64,000 nt of DNA from NCBI RefSeq assembly GCF_000337555.1, contig NZ_AOIO01000022.1, positions 23,360 to 87,359 on the forward strand, read 5' to 3'. A program made the position numbers and the translations under genes. Under the pieces are notes generated by a model. That model did no database searches, had not been told where the DNA came from, and saw only the letters and a list, made by a program, of their open reading frames with translations. How positions within the stretch are numbered: position 1 is the stretch's first letter; every line of letters begins with the position of its first letter. This document shows positions 16,930 through 26,444 of this stretch, one piece after another. The stretch is from Natrialba asiatica DSM 12278 (lineage in GTDB: Archaea > Halobacteriota > Halobacteria > Halobacteriales > Natrialbaceae).

Positions 16930-17934
16930 TCACTCGGACACCAACGACTCGAGTTCATCCGGCGGCCCGCCCGAAAGTTCATCCCGCTCGTGAGGCGCAT
17001 CGAACGCCAGATCTGGTCCGCGAGCGACGATCCGGCTCGGGTTGACGTCCGGATGCGTCGTGTAATAGTGTTCGTTGATGTGGGCCATATTCACCGTCTC
17101 GGCGACCCCCGGCGTCTGGTAGAGATCCCGCAGGTACGGCCAGAGCGCGCTGAACTCGTGGATGGCTTTGACGTTACACATGAAGTGAGTGTGGTAGACC
17201 TGGTCGAATCGAATCAGCGTCGTAAACATCGCGATATCGGCCTCCGTGAGTCGGTCTCCGGCGAGGTATCGCTGCCCTTCGAGCACGTCGTTCCAGTGCT
17301 CGAGCGCCGAGAACAGGTCGTCGATGGCCTCGTCGTAGGGCTCTTGCTCCGTGGCGAAACCGGCGCGATAGACGCCGTTGTTGATCGGATCGTAGATCTC
17401 GTCGATGATTCGGTCGACTTCGTCACGGTAGCCGTCGGGGTAGAGGTCGACATCGCGTGGAGCCAGGTCGTCGAACGCGGTATCGAGCATCCGCATGATC
17501 TCCGCGGACTCGTTGTTGACGATGGTGTCTTCCTGTGTGTCCCAGAGAACCGGCACCGTCACTCGGCAGGTCGCGTTCGGATCGGCCCGCACGTACAGTT
17601 CGCGCAAGTAATCGGCATCGTGGACGTGATCGCGCGTACAGCCGTCCTTGTCGGGTGTGAACTGCCAGCCGCCCGCCTCGCGGTAGGGATCGACAACGGA
17701 GACCGAGATGGCATCTTCGAGTCCCTTCAGTGCGCGTGTCACGAGCGTTCGGTGCGCCCACGGGCACGCGTAGGAGACGTACAAATGGTAGCGGTCAGCC
17801 GCCGGCTGAAATCGCGCGTCGGGATCGTCGCGAACCCGGTCCCGGAACGTGGTCTCGTGGCGAGTAAACGCTCCCTCGTCGTCGGTCGATTCGGACGCAT
17901 CGGTTCGCCACTCGCCGTCGACGAGCATGTTCAT
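16930..17934 (-). CDS. Glutathionyl-hydroquinone reductase-like GST (Xi class)
   Basis: 334 residues. The N-terminal thioredoxin-like domain has the Xi-class motif YACPWAHR with nucleophilic Cys57 (CPWA), then VTVPVLWDTQEDTIVNNESAEIMRML typical of YqjG/ECM4 proteins. The C-terminal helical domain contains GDRLTEADIAMFTTLIRFDQVY. In bacteria and yeast these enzymes remove glutathione from glutathionyl-hydroquinones. Haloarchaea generally use gamma-glutamylcysteine instead of glutathione, so the physiological thiol is probably different. The start at 17934 (MNMLVDGEW) is chosen; an ATG two codons later is equally possible. Confidence 0.88.
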   Translation of the reverse strand: MNMLVDGEWRTDASESTDDEGAFTRHETTFRDRVRDDPDARFQPAADRYHLYVSYACPWAHRTLVTRALKGLEDAISVSVVDPYREAGGWQFTPDKDGCTRDHVHDADYLRELYVRADPNATCRVTVPVLWDTQEDTIVNNESAEIMRMLDTAFDDLAPRDVDLYPDGYRDEVDRIIDEIYDPINNGVYRAGFATEQEPYDEAIDDLFSALEHWNDVLEGQRYLAGDRLTEADIAMFTTLIRFDQVYHTHFMCNVKAIHEFSALWPYLRDLYQTPGVAETVNMAHINEHYYTTHPDVNPSRIVARGPDLAFDAPHERDELSGGPPDELESLVSE

Positions 17935-17990
17935 GGGGGCTGTACTCGGGCGAGCCCTAAAGGGGACTCGCCGAGACGGCAGACCGGCGA

Positions 17991-19097
17991 TCAGATGATC
18001 GCACTCCCGACCCAGTATCCCACGCCGACGGCGAGAAGGAGGACGCCTTCGAGTCGGTTTACCCGTCGTCCGGTCGCGAGCAGCACCGTTGCGACGAGCG
18101 TCACGACGAGCAGCCACGCCAGCCCGGGGAGGACGGCGGGATCGACGGCCAGTGGTCGGATAGTCGCGGCGAGTCCGAGAACGCCGAAGAGGTTGAACAC
18201 GTTCGAACCGATGACGTTTCCCGCGGCGATCGAAACGTCGCCGCGGCGGGCTGCAACGACGGCCGTGACGAGTTCAGGAAGCGATGTGCCGGCGGCGACG
18301 ACCGTGACGCCGATGAGCCACGTGGAGAGCCCGATCGAGAGGGCGATCGTCGTCGCGGAATCGACGAGTAAGCGACTACTCCCGATGACGAGGAGGAGGC
18401 CGACGAGAAAGCGGGCGCTTTCGTAGCTGCGGTGCAGGGATTGTGGGTGTTCCCGGTCAGCGGCCCGTGGTGATCCCCGTCGGCTGGTCGGCCGCTGTCG
18501 GTCGCGCAGGTCGTCGTTCGTGGTGTCGGTGTTCGAATCGCTGCTCGCACCGCGTACCGACTCGGCGGCGTCAGCAGTGTTGTCTCGGGTCTGTGAGGGC
18601 ACACCGTTCGTAGCGGGTGCTGTAGTCGTTTCGTCCGCGGTTGTTCGCCGAATTTCGATGCCGATTGCTCCGAGATACGCGATCAGCAGCACGAGCAGGA
18701 GAGCGCCTTCCGGGCGCGAGACGACGCGGTTTGCGAGAACGCCCGCCGCGATTACCGTCGCTGCAGCCAGCGCGAGGGCATCGCGGCGAATCATCGTTTC
18801 GGTAACGCGAAACGGCGCGAGGATCGCGACGATGCCGAGGATCACACCCAGGTTGAACACGTTCGATCCGACGACGTTTCCGACGGCAACGTCGCCGGTT
18901 CCTTCGAATGCGGCGACCGTCGAGACGGCCAGCTCCGGGGCGGAAGTCCCGAACGCAACGACGGTCAGACCGATCACGAGCGGGGAGATGCCGGCTGCGC
19001 TCGCGATGCTGGTTGCTGCAGCGACGAGCCATCGTGCGCCGAGCCAGAGGCCGATCGTGGCGCCAAGCAGTGCAACGACAGTGAGGAGCGTCGACAC
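17991..19097 (-). CDS. Calcium/sodium:cation exchanger (CaCA family, YrbG-like)
   Basis: 368-residue integral membrane exchanger in two homologous halves. The first half carries the alpha-1 motif GTSAPELAVS followed by GNVVGSNVFNLGVILG. The second carries alpha-2 GTSLPELVTA followed by GNVIGSNVFNLFGVLG. Each half has about five helices; a charged loop at residues 160-230 separates them and is much richer in Arg, Asp and Thr. It is expected to export Ca2+ (or exchange K+) against Na+. The GTG at 19097 is preferred because a GTTTTTGTC element lies about 29 bases upstream; an in-frame ATG at 19160 would add 21 residues of non-membrane character. Confidence 0.85.
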   Translation of the reverse strand: MSTLLTVVALLGATIGLWLGARWLVAAATSIASAAGISPLVIGLTVVAFGTSAPELAVSTVAAFEGTGDVAVGNVVGSNVFNLGVILGIVAILAPFRVTETMIRRDALALAAATVIAAGVLANRVVSRPEGALLLVLLIAYLGAIGIEIRRTTADETTTAPATNGVPSQTRDNTADAAESVRGASSDSNTDTTNDDLRDRQRPTSRRGSPRAADREHPQSLHRSYESARFLVGLLLVIGSSRLLVDSATTIALSIGLSTWLIGVTVVAAGTSLPELVTAVVAARRGDVSIAAGNVIGSNVFNLFGVLGLAATIRPLAVDPAVLPGLAWLLVVTLVATVLLATGRRVNRLEGVLLLAVGVGYWVGSAII

Positions 19098-19239
19098 GAG
19101 TCGAACAATCGTGCGGCTGCGACAAAAACCCGTTTCACCGCTGCAGGACTGATATCTCATAGCCCGGGGGAGCGGGTGAGGTCGCCACCATTCGACAACA
19201 CTTATCTGCCGAGTTTGATAACGAGTCGCGTGTGTTACG

Positions 19240-20811
19240 ATGAGTACTGATAATAGTGACTCACCCGACGCGGACCCGAGTGAGTCATTCGTCCAGGATA
19301 CCGGCGAAGAGGGGCCACGAATCGATTTCTACGGTGGCCGGGGAATGAGCGCGTTTCCGATCGTGTTCTTCATCCTCTGGGCGATTGCCCAGACGGCCTT
19401 CTGGCGAATCTCGGATGAAGGTGGACTCGTCGTCGGTATTCTGGTCGGCCTGATCGGGGGGATGTTCTTCGTTCGGGGAGATTGGAAGACCTATGCGAAT
19501 ACGATTTTCGAGGGAATGACCCAGCCGGTCGCCGTGACGGCGATCGTCGCGTGGATCTGGGCCGGGATGTTCGCCCAGTTGCTCCAGGACGGCGGCTTCG
19601 TCGACGGTCTAGTCTGGTTCGCCAACACCGCCGGGATCGGTGGTGCGCTGTTCCCGGCGGCGACGTTCGTCCTCGCCGCGGTGTTCACGACGGGGATCGG
19701 CACGGGCTACGGCGCGTCGATCGCGTTCGTCACGCTGTTTTTCCCGGCCGGACTCCTGTTGGGAGCCAACCCGATTTTGCTGTTCGGCGCGATCCTCTCG
19801 GGGGCGATCTTCGGTGACAACCTCGCACCCGTCAGCGACACGACGATCGTCAGCGCCGTCACGCAGGACTCGGACATCGGCGGCGTCGTCGCCTCCCGAT
19901 TCAAATACGTCATCGTCGCCGCGATCGTGGCGTTCGCCGGCTACCTCGTCGCCGGTCAGTTCATGGGCGGCCTCGGGATCGGCGGCAACGCGCAGGAACT
20001 TCTCGTCGCCGAAAGCGAACCGATCGGGCTCGTTCACCTCCTCTCGATGGGCGTCGTGATCGGCACGGCCGTCGCCGGCCGCCACATCGTCGAGGCGATC
20101 TCGTGGGGCATCGTCGTCGCGGCGGCCTCCAGTCTCGCGCTCGGCCTGCTGTCGCTCGGGGACATCGTCTCCTTTAACGCGCCGGCGGACGCGCCGCTTT
20201 CCCAACCGCTCGAGTTCTTGCCGATCCTGACGGTTGTCGAGAACCCAGACGACGTCGGCGTCGGCGGCAGCCTCATCCAGGGGGCGGCCGGCTTCTTCGA
20301 ACTCGCGATCCTCGTGTTGTTGATCATCGCGGCGGCGCAGATCATGATCCGCGGCGGGGCCTTCGAGGCGATTCTGGACTGGTCGATCGAGAACCTCGCG
20401 ACGAACGTTCGCAACGCCGAACTGACGATGGTCGGCTCGGCGGCGCTAATCAACGCGGTCATCACGATCAACACGGCCGCGGAGGTCGCGATCGGGCCGT
20501 ACATCTCGAAGATCGGCGAGCGGTTCAACCTGAACGGCTACCGGCGAGCGAACATTCTGGACGCACAGACCGCCGCGCTTGGCTACATCTTCCCGTGGTC
20601 CGGCGGCGTGCTCGCCGGCTATTCGGCGATGCAGGAGCTGCCCGGCGAGTTCGAGTGGTTCGACACCGGCATGCTCGTGACGCCGATCGACGTCGTGCCG
20701 TTCGTCTTCCAGGGCTGGTTACTCGTCGCCGTCTTCATCATCGCAGCGCTGACCGGTTTCGGCCGGGAGTACATTATCGATCGCGAAAGCGAGGAGGTGG
20801 CACGGCTATGA
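19240..20811 (+). CDS. Na+/H+ antiporter, NhaC family
   Basis: 523 residues. An acidic cytoplasmic N-terminus (1-35) is followed by about 11-12 transmembrane helices. The family signature GAIFGDNLAPVSDTTIVSAVTQ is at residues 185-207, and a second conserved half has NAVITINTAAEVAIGPYISKIGE. NhaC-type proteins exchange Na+ for H+; sodium and pH balance is central in a halophile. The last codon overlaps the next gene by four bases (ATGA), so the two are translationally coupled. Substrate could also be a carboxylate/Na+ pair, as in related malate-lactate antiporters. Confidence 0.87.
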   Translation: MSTDNSDSPDADPSESFVQDTGEEGPRIDFYGGRGMSAFPIVFFILWAIAQTAFWRISDEGGLVVGILVGLIGGMFFVRGDWKTYANTIFEGMTQPVAVTAIVAWIWAGMFAQLLQDGGFVDGLVWFANTAGIGGALFPAATFVLAAVFTTGIGTGYGASIAFVTLFFPAGLLLGANPILLFGAILSGAIFGDNLAPVSDTTIVSAVTQDSDIGGVVASRFKYVIVAAIVAFAGYLVAGQFMGGLGIGGNAQELLVAESEPIGLVHLLSMGVVIGTAVAGRHIVEAISWGIVVAAASSLALGLLSLGDIVSFNAPADAPLSQPLEFLPILTVVENPDDVGVGGSLIQGAAGFFELAILVLLIIAAAQIMIRGGAFEAILDWSIENLATNVRNAELTMVGSAALINAVITINTAAEVAIGPYISKIGERFNLNGYRRANILDAQTAALGYIFPWSGGVLAGYSAMQELPGEFEWFDTGMLVTPIDVVPFVFQGWLLVAVFIIAALTGFGREYIIDRESEEVARL

Positions 20812-21083
20812 GCGTCTTCACAAAATTCCTTCGTGGCTGGCAGTTCCGTGACTCGAGTCCGTCGCTCACCGTGGGCGAGGAATGTAGCGTCTTCGTCGCC
20901 GAGGCGAACGGCGATGGCAACGGTCACGTCTACATCGGCGATACGCACCTGCTCGTTGAGGGCGCTGGTCCGGAGACAGTCGAACGGCGCGTTCGCGTCG
21001 AAGTCACCGAGTTCAACGAGACGAACGCAACCGGTCGTGCCGAGTTCATCGAGATCGTCGGCGAGAGTTCGTACACGAACTAG
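20808..21083 (+). CDS. TRAM/OB-like small protein coupled to NhaC
   Basis: 91 residues starting inside the stop region of the NhaC antiporter (ATGA overlap). The body looks like a small beta-barrel of TRAM/OB type: VGEECSVFVAEANGDGNGHVYIGDTHLLVEGAGPETVERRVRVEVTEF, where the GxAxxGDxxLxVxGA pattern is typical. TRAM domains bind RNA. I recall an uncharacterised haloarchaeal family (DUF7513) with the same opening, a tentative match. Coupling to an antiporter gene may be coincidental co-transcription rather than shared function. Confidence 0.72.
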   Translation: MSVFTKFLRGWQFRDSSPSLTVGEECSVFVAEANGDGNGHVYIGDTHLLVEGAGPETVERRVRVEVTEFNETNATGRAEFIEIVGESSYTN

Positions 21084-21213
21084 CGTTGCCTGCGATCCCG
21101 ATGGAGTCGTTTTCGCTCCGCTGCGCGTTTTGTCGGAACGGTGTGCGTGCAGACTGGAATCAAGTCTTTAAGGCGGGTGCGTGTGCATCCACTGGATATA
21201 GGTGGTCCCGAGC

Positions 21214-22326
21214 ATGCCAGACGAGGGCGAAGCAGCCGACGAAGGGCGACACCGACAGAGTCGACTCGTCACCGACGACGACGGCCAGTTCGATGCCGAG
21301 CGCGCCCGCACCGAATCCCTCCCGATCGAAGACGGCGAAGTCATCGACACGGACGAACTCGCCGACCACCAGCACTACGTCGAGGGGAGAGGGATCTACG
21401 ACGACCGAAACCGGATCAACGACCTCACCGGCAAGGAGTGGAAGTACGCGACCAAATCGGTGATCGCGGAGGGGTATCCGCCCGACGTGCAACACGACCT
21501 ACGCAGCGAACACGGCGGGCAGAAACCGCCCCGACTCTGTGCGGCTCTCATCGACCGGTTCAGCAAGGCCGGCGACACGGTCCTCGATCCGTTCGCCGGC
21601 GTCGGCGGCACCCTCCTCGGCGCGAGTTTCTGCGAACACGAGGGGACCGGTCTCCGGGAGGCTATCGGCTTCGAGCGCACCAAGCGGTGGGTCGAAATCT
21701 ACGACGACGTCCTCGAGCGCGAGAACGACGCCCGCAGCGCACGCGGCGAGCCCGAACTCGCCGCACAGGAGCTCCGCCACGGCGACTGTCGCGAGCTGAT
21801 CGAGGACGTGTCCGACGACAGCGTCGACCTCCTGCTGACCGACGTTCCCTACTGGCACATGGACGAACTCGAACAGACGCGAAACGAACGCGAGACGCGG
21901 GAAAGCAAACTGGGATCGTTCGAGGCCGACGCAGCAGGCGCAGCGGATGCAAACAGTGAGGGGACGGCCGAGACCGGAACTGAGTCCGCGTCCGCGTCCG
22001 AATCAACAACCGCAACGAAAGCAGACTGGCTCGACGACATGGCCACGAAATTCGACCGCTTCACCGACGCCGTCGCCCCCGACGGCCACATCGTCGTCTT
22101 CATCGGCGACATGTACCGCGACCAGTCCTACGAGTTCCTCTCGGCTGAACTCGCACGCGCGATCGAGTCGACTGCGCCGGTGACGCTCGCGGCGAATTTG
22201 ATCTGGTACGATCCGACGAAGGACTTGCACGTCTACGGTTATCCGTTCTCGTTCGTGCCGTCGATGGTCCACCAGAACGTGCTCGTGTTTCGGCCGGACG
22301 GAGAATCCACGTCTGACCGGGCATAG
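21214..22326 (+). CDS. Orphan DNA methyltransferase (N4/N6 amino-methylase fold)
   Basis: 370 residues. The SAM-binding motif DPFAGVGGT is at 125-133, an acidic strand IGFERTKRW at about 151, and HGDCRELIEDVSDDSVDLLLTD leads into the catalytic loop DVPYW (210-214), a variant of DPPY/SPPY with Val at the second position. Motif order is FxGxG before the PPY-type loop with a short gap. An acidic Ala/Ser/Thr low-complexity insert lies at 226-265. The C-terminal part has HIVVFIGDMYRDQSYEFL. It probably methylates DNA bases; RNA cannot be excluded. No restriction endonuclease gene is nearby, so it is an orphan. The ATG at 21214 is preferred over a GTG at 21202. Confidence 0.8.
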   Translation: MPDEGEAADEGRHRQSRLVTDDDGQFDAERARTESLPIEDGEVIDTDELADHQHYVEGRGIYDDRNRINDLTGKEWKYATKSVIAEGYPPDVQHDLRSEHGGQKPPRLCAALIDRFSKAGDTVLDPFAGVGGTLLGASFCEHEGTGLREAIGFERTKRWVEIYDDVLERENDARSARGEPELAAQELRHGDCRELIEDVSDDSVDLLLTDVPYWHMDELEQTRNERETRESKLGSFEADAAGAADANSEGTAETGTESASASESTTATKADWLDDMATKFDRFTDAVAPDGHIVVFIGDMYRDQSYEFLSAELARAIESTAPVTLAANLIWYDPTKDLHVYGYPFSFVPSMVHQNVLVFRPDGESTSDRA

Positions 22327-22329
22327 CGG

Positions 22330-22980
22330 CTACTGGAGCGCCGCTCGGACTTCGTCTGCACTGCTGGTTTCCGTCACAACGGCGACTTCGTCGCCGGCCT
22401 CGAGTTCGGTGCCGGGAAGCGGGATAGTAAGCGATTCGCGCGCGCGACCGTGAGCGTAGATTCGGGCGGATTCCGGCAGGTTGAGTTCGCTCATTCGTTT
22501 ACCGATAGCGGCTGACTCGTCCGGGATCTTGAGGACCGTGAGCTGGAGGGTCGCCGCCAGGTCGGTGACGACGTTGAAGTCGCCGCCGAGCATGGCGGTC
22601 TTCGCGCCGGCGGCACCGAGGCGTTCGGGGTAGATGATTTCGTCGACTTCGTCTGCGTACTGCTCGTAGATGTCCTCGCGGTAGTCCTCGTCGATCCGGA
22701 GTGCGGTCCGACAGCCGTGGTGGTTGCCGACCATGCAGGCGGCGAAGTTGGCGTTGAGGTCGGGCGTAAACGCGCCGATGGCGTCGGCGGTTGCGATTCC
22801 GGCGTCGGTGAGAACCGCCTCGTCAGCGCCGTCGCCGTGGGTCGTCTCGAAGCCCTCGTCCGCGGCTCGATCGATCCGATCGTGGTCGTTGTCGACGATG
22901 ACGACCTCGTGGCCCTCCTCCGCGAGGATGCGGGCTGTTCGCGAGCCGACTCTCCCATACCCCACGATGACGAATCTCAT
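22330..22980 (-). CDS. TrkA-type K+ channel/transporter regulatory protein
   Basis: 216 residues, cytoplasmic. The RCK (TrkA-N) domain has the dinucleotide-binding fold VGYGRVGSRTARIL at 5-18 with an acidic end at VIVDND, and a smaller RCK-C domain from about 135 ends TELEAGDEVAVVTETSS. Such proteins bind NAD(H) or ATP and gate Trk/Ktr potassium transporters. No membrane-spanning Trk subunit is encoded next to it, so its partner must lie elsewhere. It ends 3 bases from the stop of the convergent methylase gene. Confidence 0.86.
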   Translation of the reverse strand: MRFVIVGYGRVGSRTARILAEEGHEVVIVDNDHDRIDRAADEGFETTHGDGADEAVLTDAGIATADAIGAFTPDLNANFAACMVGNHHGCRTALRIDEDYREDIYEQYADEVDEIIYPERLGAAGAKTAMLGGDFNVVTDLAATLQLTVLKIPDESAAIGKRMSELNLPESARIYAHGRARESLTIPLPGTELEAGDEVAVVTETSSADEVRAALQ

Positions 22981-23165
22981 GGTATCACAGTACGTAGCCG
23001 GGGCTAAAATACGTTGGTCTCGATAGAACCTCGGTCGCAGTCGTTCAACGGTGTGCGGACGGCACTCCACGTCGCCGACTGTGTATGCACGAACGTGTAG
23101 GATATGGGTGGGAGGCCAGACAAGAACTTTTAACTAAGGTCTGTGGTTATGCTTGACCATCCAAC

Positions 23166-24611
23166 ATGGGGGTTACCGAAACGATCGCGGATTACTTCGG
23201 ATTCGACGAGTACGAGACGGACCTCTCGACCGAACTGATCGCGGGACTGACGACGTTTCTGGCGATGTCGTACATCATCGTCGTCAATCCGCTTATCCTG
23301 GGAGAAGCAATCGAGATCGAGGGCTACTCCGGAGCGCAGGTGACGCAAATGATCGCCGTCGCGACCATCCTCGCGTCGGTCGTCGGGACCACGGTCATGG
23401 CGCTGTGGGCGAATCGCCCGTTCGGACTCGCACCTGGCATGGGACTGAACGCGTTCTTCGCGTACACCGTCGTCCTCGGTCTCGGCGTACCCTGGCAAGT
23501 CGCCCTCGCCGCCGTCTTCGTCGAGGGGATCATTTTCATCCTCCTGACGGTGATCGGCGCACGCCGCTACATCATCGAACTGTTCCCCGAACCCGTCAAG
23601 TTCGCCGTCGGTGCAGGGATCGGGATCTTCCTGCTCTTTCTCGGCTTGCAGGAAATGGAACTCGTCGTCTCCGACCCCGAAACGGCTGTCACCCTCGGCA
23701 ACGCCGCGACCAGCCCCATCGCCGCCCTCTCGGTCGTCGGCCTCGCCCTGACGCTCGTCCTCTACGCCCGCGGCACCCGCGGTGCAATCGTCATCGGGAT
23801 CATCTTCACCGCCCTCGCCGGCTGGCTGGTGACCCTCCTCGGCGTCGTCTCACCGAGTGAACTCGCACTCGAAAGAGAGTATAACTTGGTCACGAACGAC
23901 GGGCTAAGCGGTATCATCGAGTTGATTCTGAACGTCCAGTACGACTTCACGCCGCTCATCGCCGGCTTCGTCGACGGCCTCGGGATGATCGCCGAAGACC
24001 CGTTTGTCTTCGCACTCGTCGTCTTCACCTTCTTCTTCGTCGATTTCTTCGATACGGCGGGTGCGCTCATCGGCGTCTCCCAGATCGGTGGCCTCCTCGA
24101 CGACGAGGGGAATCTCCCAGAAATCGAAAAGCCGCTGCTGGCCGACGCCGTCGGCACCACCGTCGGCGCGATGATCGGCACGTCGACCGTCACGACGTTC
24201 GTCGAGTCCTCCGCCGGACTCGAGGAGGGCGGCCGAACCGGCTTCACCGCGCTCGTCGTCAGCGGATTCTTCGTCCTCTCGTTGCTCGTCGTCCCCCTGG
24301 TAGCCATCATCCCGCAGTACGCGATCTACGTCGCCCTCGTCGTCGTCGGCATCATCATGCTCCAGGGCGCAGCCGATATCGACTGGCAGCAATCGACCTG
24401 GCTCATCCCCAGCGGCCTGACGATCACGGTCATGCCGCTTACCACCTCGATCGCGAACGGGCTCGCCGCCGGGATCATGAGCTACCCCCTCGTCAAGGCT
24501 GCCGCCGGCGAACGAGCCGACGTTTCGCCCGGTCAGTGGGCGCTCGCCCTCGCGTTCGTCCTCTACTTTGGCGCGTACTTCGCCACGGACGCCGGATTCC
24601 TGACGTTCTAA
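23166..24611 (+). CDS. NCS2 family purine permease (AzgA/PbuG-like)
   Basis: 481 residues with about 13 membrane segments. Family markers include LIAGLTTFLAMSYIIVVNP near the N-terminus, the APGMGLNAFFAYTVV segment (residues ~98-112), and FFFVDFFDTAGALIGV with the acidic residues used in purine binding, followed by TSTVTTFVESSAGLEEGGRTG. This is the AzgA branch, which imports adenine, guanine and hypoxanthine with H+. A TATA-like CTTTTAAC at 23127-23134 gives a start within a few bases of the ATG at 23166. Monocistronic. The substrate is inferred from the branch. Confidence 0.9.
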   Translation: MGVTETIADYFGFDEYETDLSTELIAGLTTFLAMSYIIVVNPLILGEAIEIEGYSGAQVTQMIAVATILASVVGTTVMALWANRPFGLAPGMGLNAFFAYTVVLGLGVPWQVALAAVFVEGIIFILLTVIGARRYIIELFPEPVKFAVGAGIGIFLLFLGLQEMELVVSDPETAVTLGNAATSPIAALSVVGLALTLVLYARGTRGAIVIGIIFTALAGWLVTLLGVVSPSELALEREYNLVTNDGLSGIIELILNVQYDFTPLIAGFVDGLGMIAEDPFVFALVVFTFFFVDFFDTAGALIGVSQIGGLLDDEGNLPEIEKPLLADAVGTTVGAMIGTSTVTTFVESSAGLEEGGRTGFTALVVSGFFVLSLLVVPLVAIIPQYAIYVALVVVGIIMLQGAADIDWQQSTWLIPSGLTITVMPLTTSIANGLAAGIMSYPLVKAAAGERADVSPGQWALALAFVLYFGAYFATDAGFLTF

Positions 24612-24857
24612 CTCTCTCCCACTCCGTCCCGTTCCCTGATCCGCCTACTCCACCGTGTTCCGCTGCCGTTCCACTCTCCGCCACTCCGCCCCTGCACACT
24701 CACTCCGCCCCCGCAGAGTCAGTGACACGAGATTCGGTCGCCAAATGTCGGGACCCCGTACACTGACTATCGAACGCAGAACCCCAACTACTCGAACTCA
24801 CGGCCGATACCCGCCGCGACCGGTGCGCTCATACGTCCCGCGTCATTATCTTGCACT

Positions 24858-25103
24858 ATGGCTGCCATTACCATGTACGAACTCCCCGGCTGCCCGTACT
24901 GTGCGAAAGTCCGCTCGAAACTCGACGAACTCGAACTCGAGTACGACACCATCGAGGTACCGCGCTCACACGGCGAGCGGACCGAAGTCGAGGAGGTAAG
25001 CGGCCAGACCGGCGTGCCCGTCATCACCGACGAGGACAACGGTATCGATGGAATGCACGAAAGCGACGACATCGTCGAATACTTAGAAGAAACCTACGCA
25101 TAG
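24858..25103 (+). CDS. Glutaredoxin-like protein
   Basis: 81 residues, cytoplasmic thioredoxin fold. It has a CPYC redox centre at residues 12-15 (ELPGCPYCAKVRSKL), the cis-proline segment TGVPVI at about 50, and a final helix (ESDDIVEYLEETYA). The same arrangement occurs in GrxC-type glutaredoxins and the N-terminal domain of GSTs. In haloarchaea the reducing thiol is probably gamma-glutamylcysteine. Monocistronic; ATG at 24858 fits the family length. Confidence 0.85.
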   Translation: MAAITMYELPGCPYCAKVRSKLDELELEYDTIEVPRSHGERTEVEEVSGQTGVPVITDEDNGIDGMHESDDIVEYLEETYA

Positions 25104-25242
25104 AACCGAGCGTCGGGCGAGCGAGCGGCTATTCGTCGGTTACTGAGATTTCTGACGTTCACCAGAACTGACGATCAGCCGTCGGTTTACGCGATACCGG
25201 TACTACTAGTGAACTCGCGCCAGAAATCCGCCGTCGCAGAAC

Positions 25243-26208
25243 TCAAGCCGCCTCCTCGTGCTCGGCTCGCTCCCGAATCACGTCCCGAAGTTCGTCCGTG
25301 TCGTGTAGATCCGCGAGTTCATCGCGCTCGACGAGCGCGGTGCCGTCGACGGCGTCGCGTTTCGCCCGGTCGACGACGTAGACGGAGCGCGTGCGAGTAA
25401 CGCGGCCGATCGAACTCATGATTCGGGCGCGTTTCTCGGCGGCTTTGGTGAACTCGGAGTGACCGGTGAGGACGACTTCGCTGTCGTCTTCGTCCTTGCT
25501 GACGGCCTTGAACGGCGAGCGGATCGTCGGGTGGACGCTGTAGCCGGCCCGCGTGAGGACGGCGACGACCTGTTCGTCGCCAGGGTCCGCCTCGGGATCG
25601 TCCGGCGTCGACTCCGTCTCGTGGACATCGTCGGTTCCATCGAGGACGTCGACGGGACTGGTCAGCGGTGCCTCGAAGAGGTCTTCGAGCGCCATGGCGA
25701 CCTCGACGGAGGCGTTCATCCCGTCCTCGTACTTCGAGACGGTCCGGCGGGAGACGCCGAGTTCGCTCGCGAGTTGGCCGAGACTCCAGTCGCGGTCCTC
25801 GCGTTCGTCGGCGAGCAAGTCGCCGTCGATGTTGACGTAGAGGCCGCCCGGTGCGGCGTAGATCAGCGGCGGGACGCCTTCGATGAACAGGTTGTACGCG
25901 GTATCGGGGCTGAAGACCGGAACGCCGTGTCGGAAGTAGACGACGTCCGGTTTGAGATCCTCGTCGCGACTGCGCAAGCCGATCACGACCGGCGTCGCCT
26001 GCAGGTAGGTACCGAGACGACGCATCTCGTGGCCGGTTGCCTCGTTGAAGGCGTCGATGTTGCCGAGAATCTTGACGAGTAACAGATCCTCGCCGCGACG
26101 CGCAGCGATATCGAAACTCTTCGGTCGGATCGCACACCGATCGCTCACCACGAATCCCGCGTCCTCTAACATCGCGGTCACGTTGCCGACCAGTGCGGAG
26201 CGGGACAT
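25243..26208 (-). CDS. Archaeal HTH-type transcriptional regulator (COG1395-like)
   Basis: 321 residues. The N-terminal half (1-125) resembles a nuclease-like or ligand-sensing fold, as in archaeal COG1395 regulators: [36 protein letters not shown] central XRE-type HTH at 127-190 contains [36 protein letters not shown]. The C-terminal domain (220-321) repeats a similar alpha/beta pattern with [29 protein letters not shown]. Target genes are unknown. ATG at 26208 is chosen; the upstream in-frame ATG adds only eight residues. It is divergent from tiaS. Confidence 0.85.
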   Translation of the reverse strand: MSRSALVGNVTAMLEDAGFVVSDRCAIRPKSFDIAARRGEDLLLVKILGNIDAFNEATGHEMRRLGTYLQATPVVIGLRSRDEDLKPDVVYFRHGVPVFSPDTAYNLFIEGVPPLIYAAPGGLYVNIDGDLLADEREDRDWSLGQLASELGVSRRTVSKYEDGMNASVEVAMALEDLFEAPLTSPVDVLDGTDDVHETESTPDDPEADPGDEQVVAVLTRAGYSVHPTIRSPFKAVSKDEDDSEVVLTGHSEFTKAAEKRARIMSSIGRVTRTRSVYVVDRAKRDAVDGTALVERDELADLHDTDELRDVIRERAEHEEAA

Positions 26209-26444
26209 AGGGGGATGTAAGCTATTCCTCATATAAGAGCGTTTCCCCGAGAGGCCCGTCTGCGGTGTCGCGATTGCGGGGTGTATCAGCAGTATACTTA
26301 TATACTGCTTCTATTGCATTGTGATAATTGTTCGTTCCGGCTGACGCTACACCGCCGCCGTCCTCGCGGCACCTGTCCTCGTCCCAGGTGAAACGCGTCG
26401 CTCGCATCGAAAGGCGTTACTCGCCGCCGGCACAACCACCGTCG

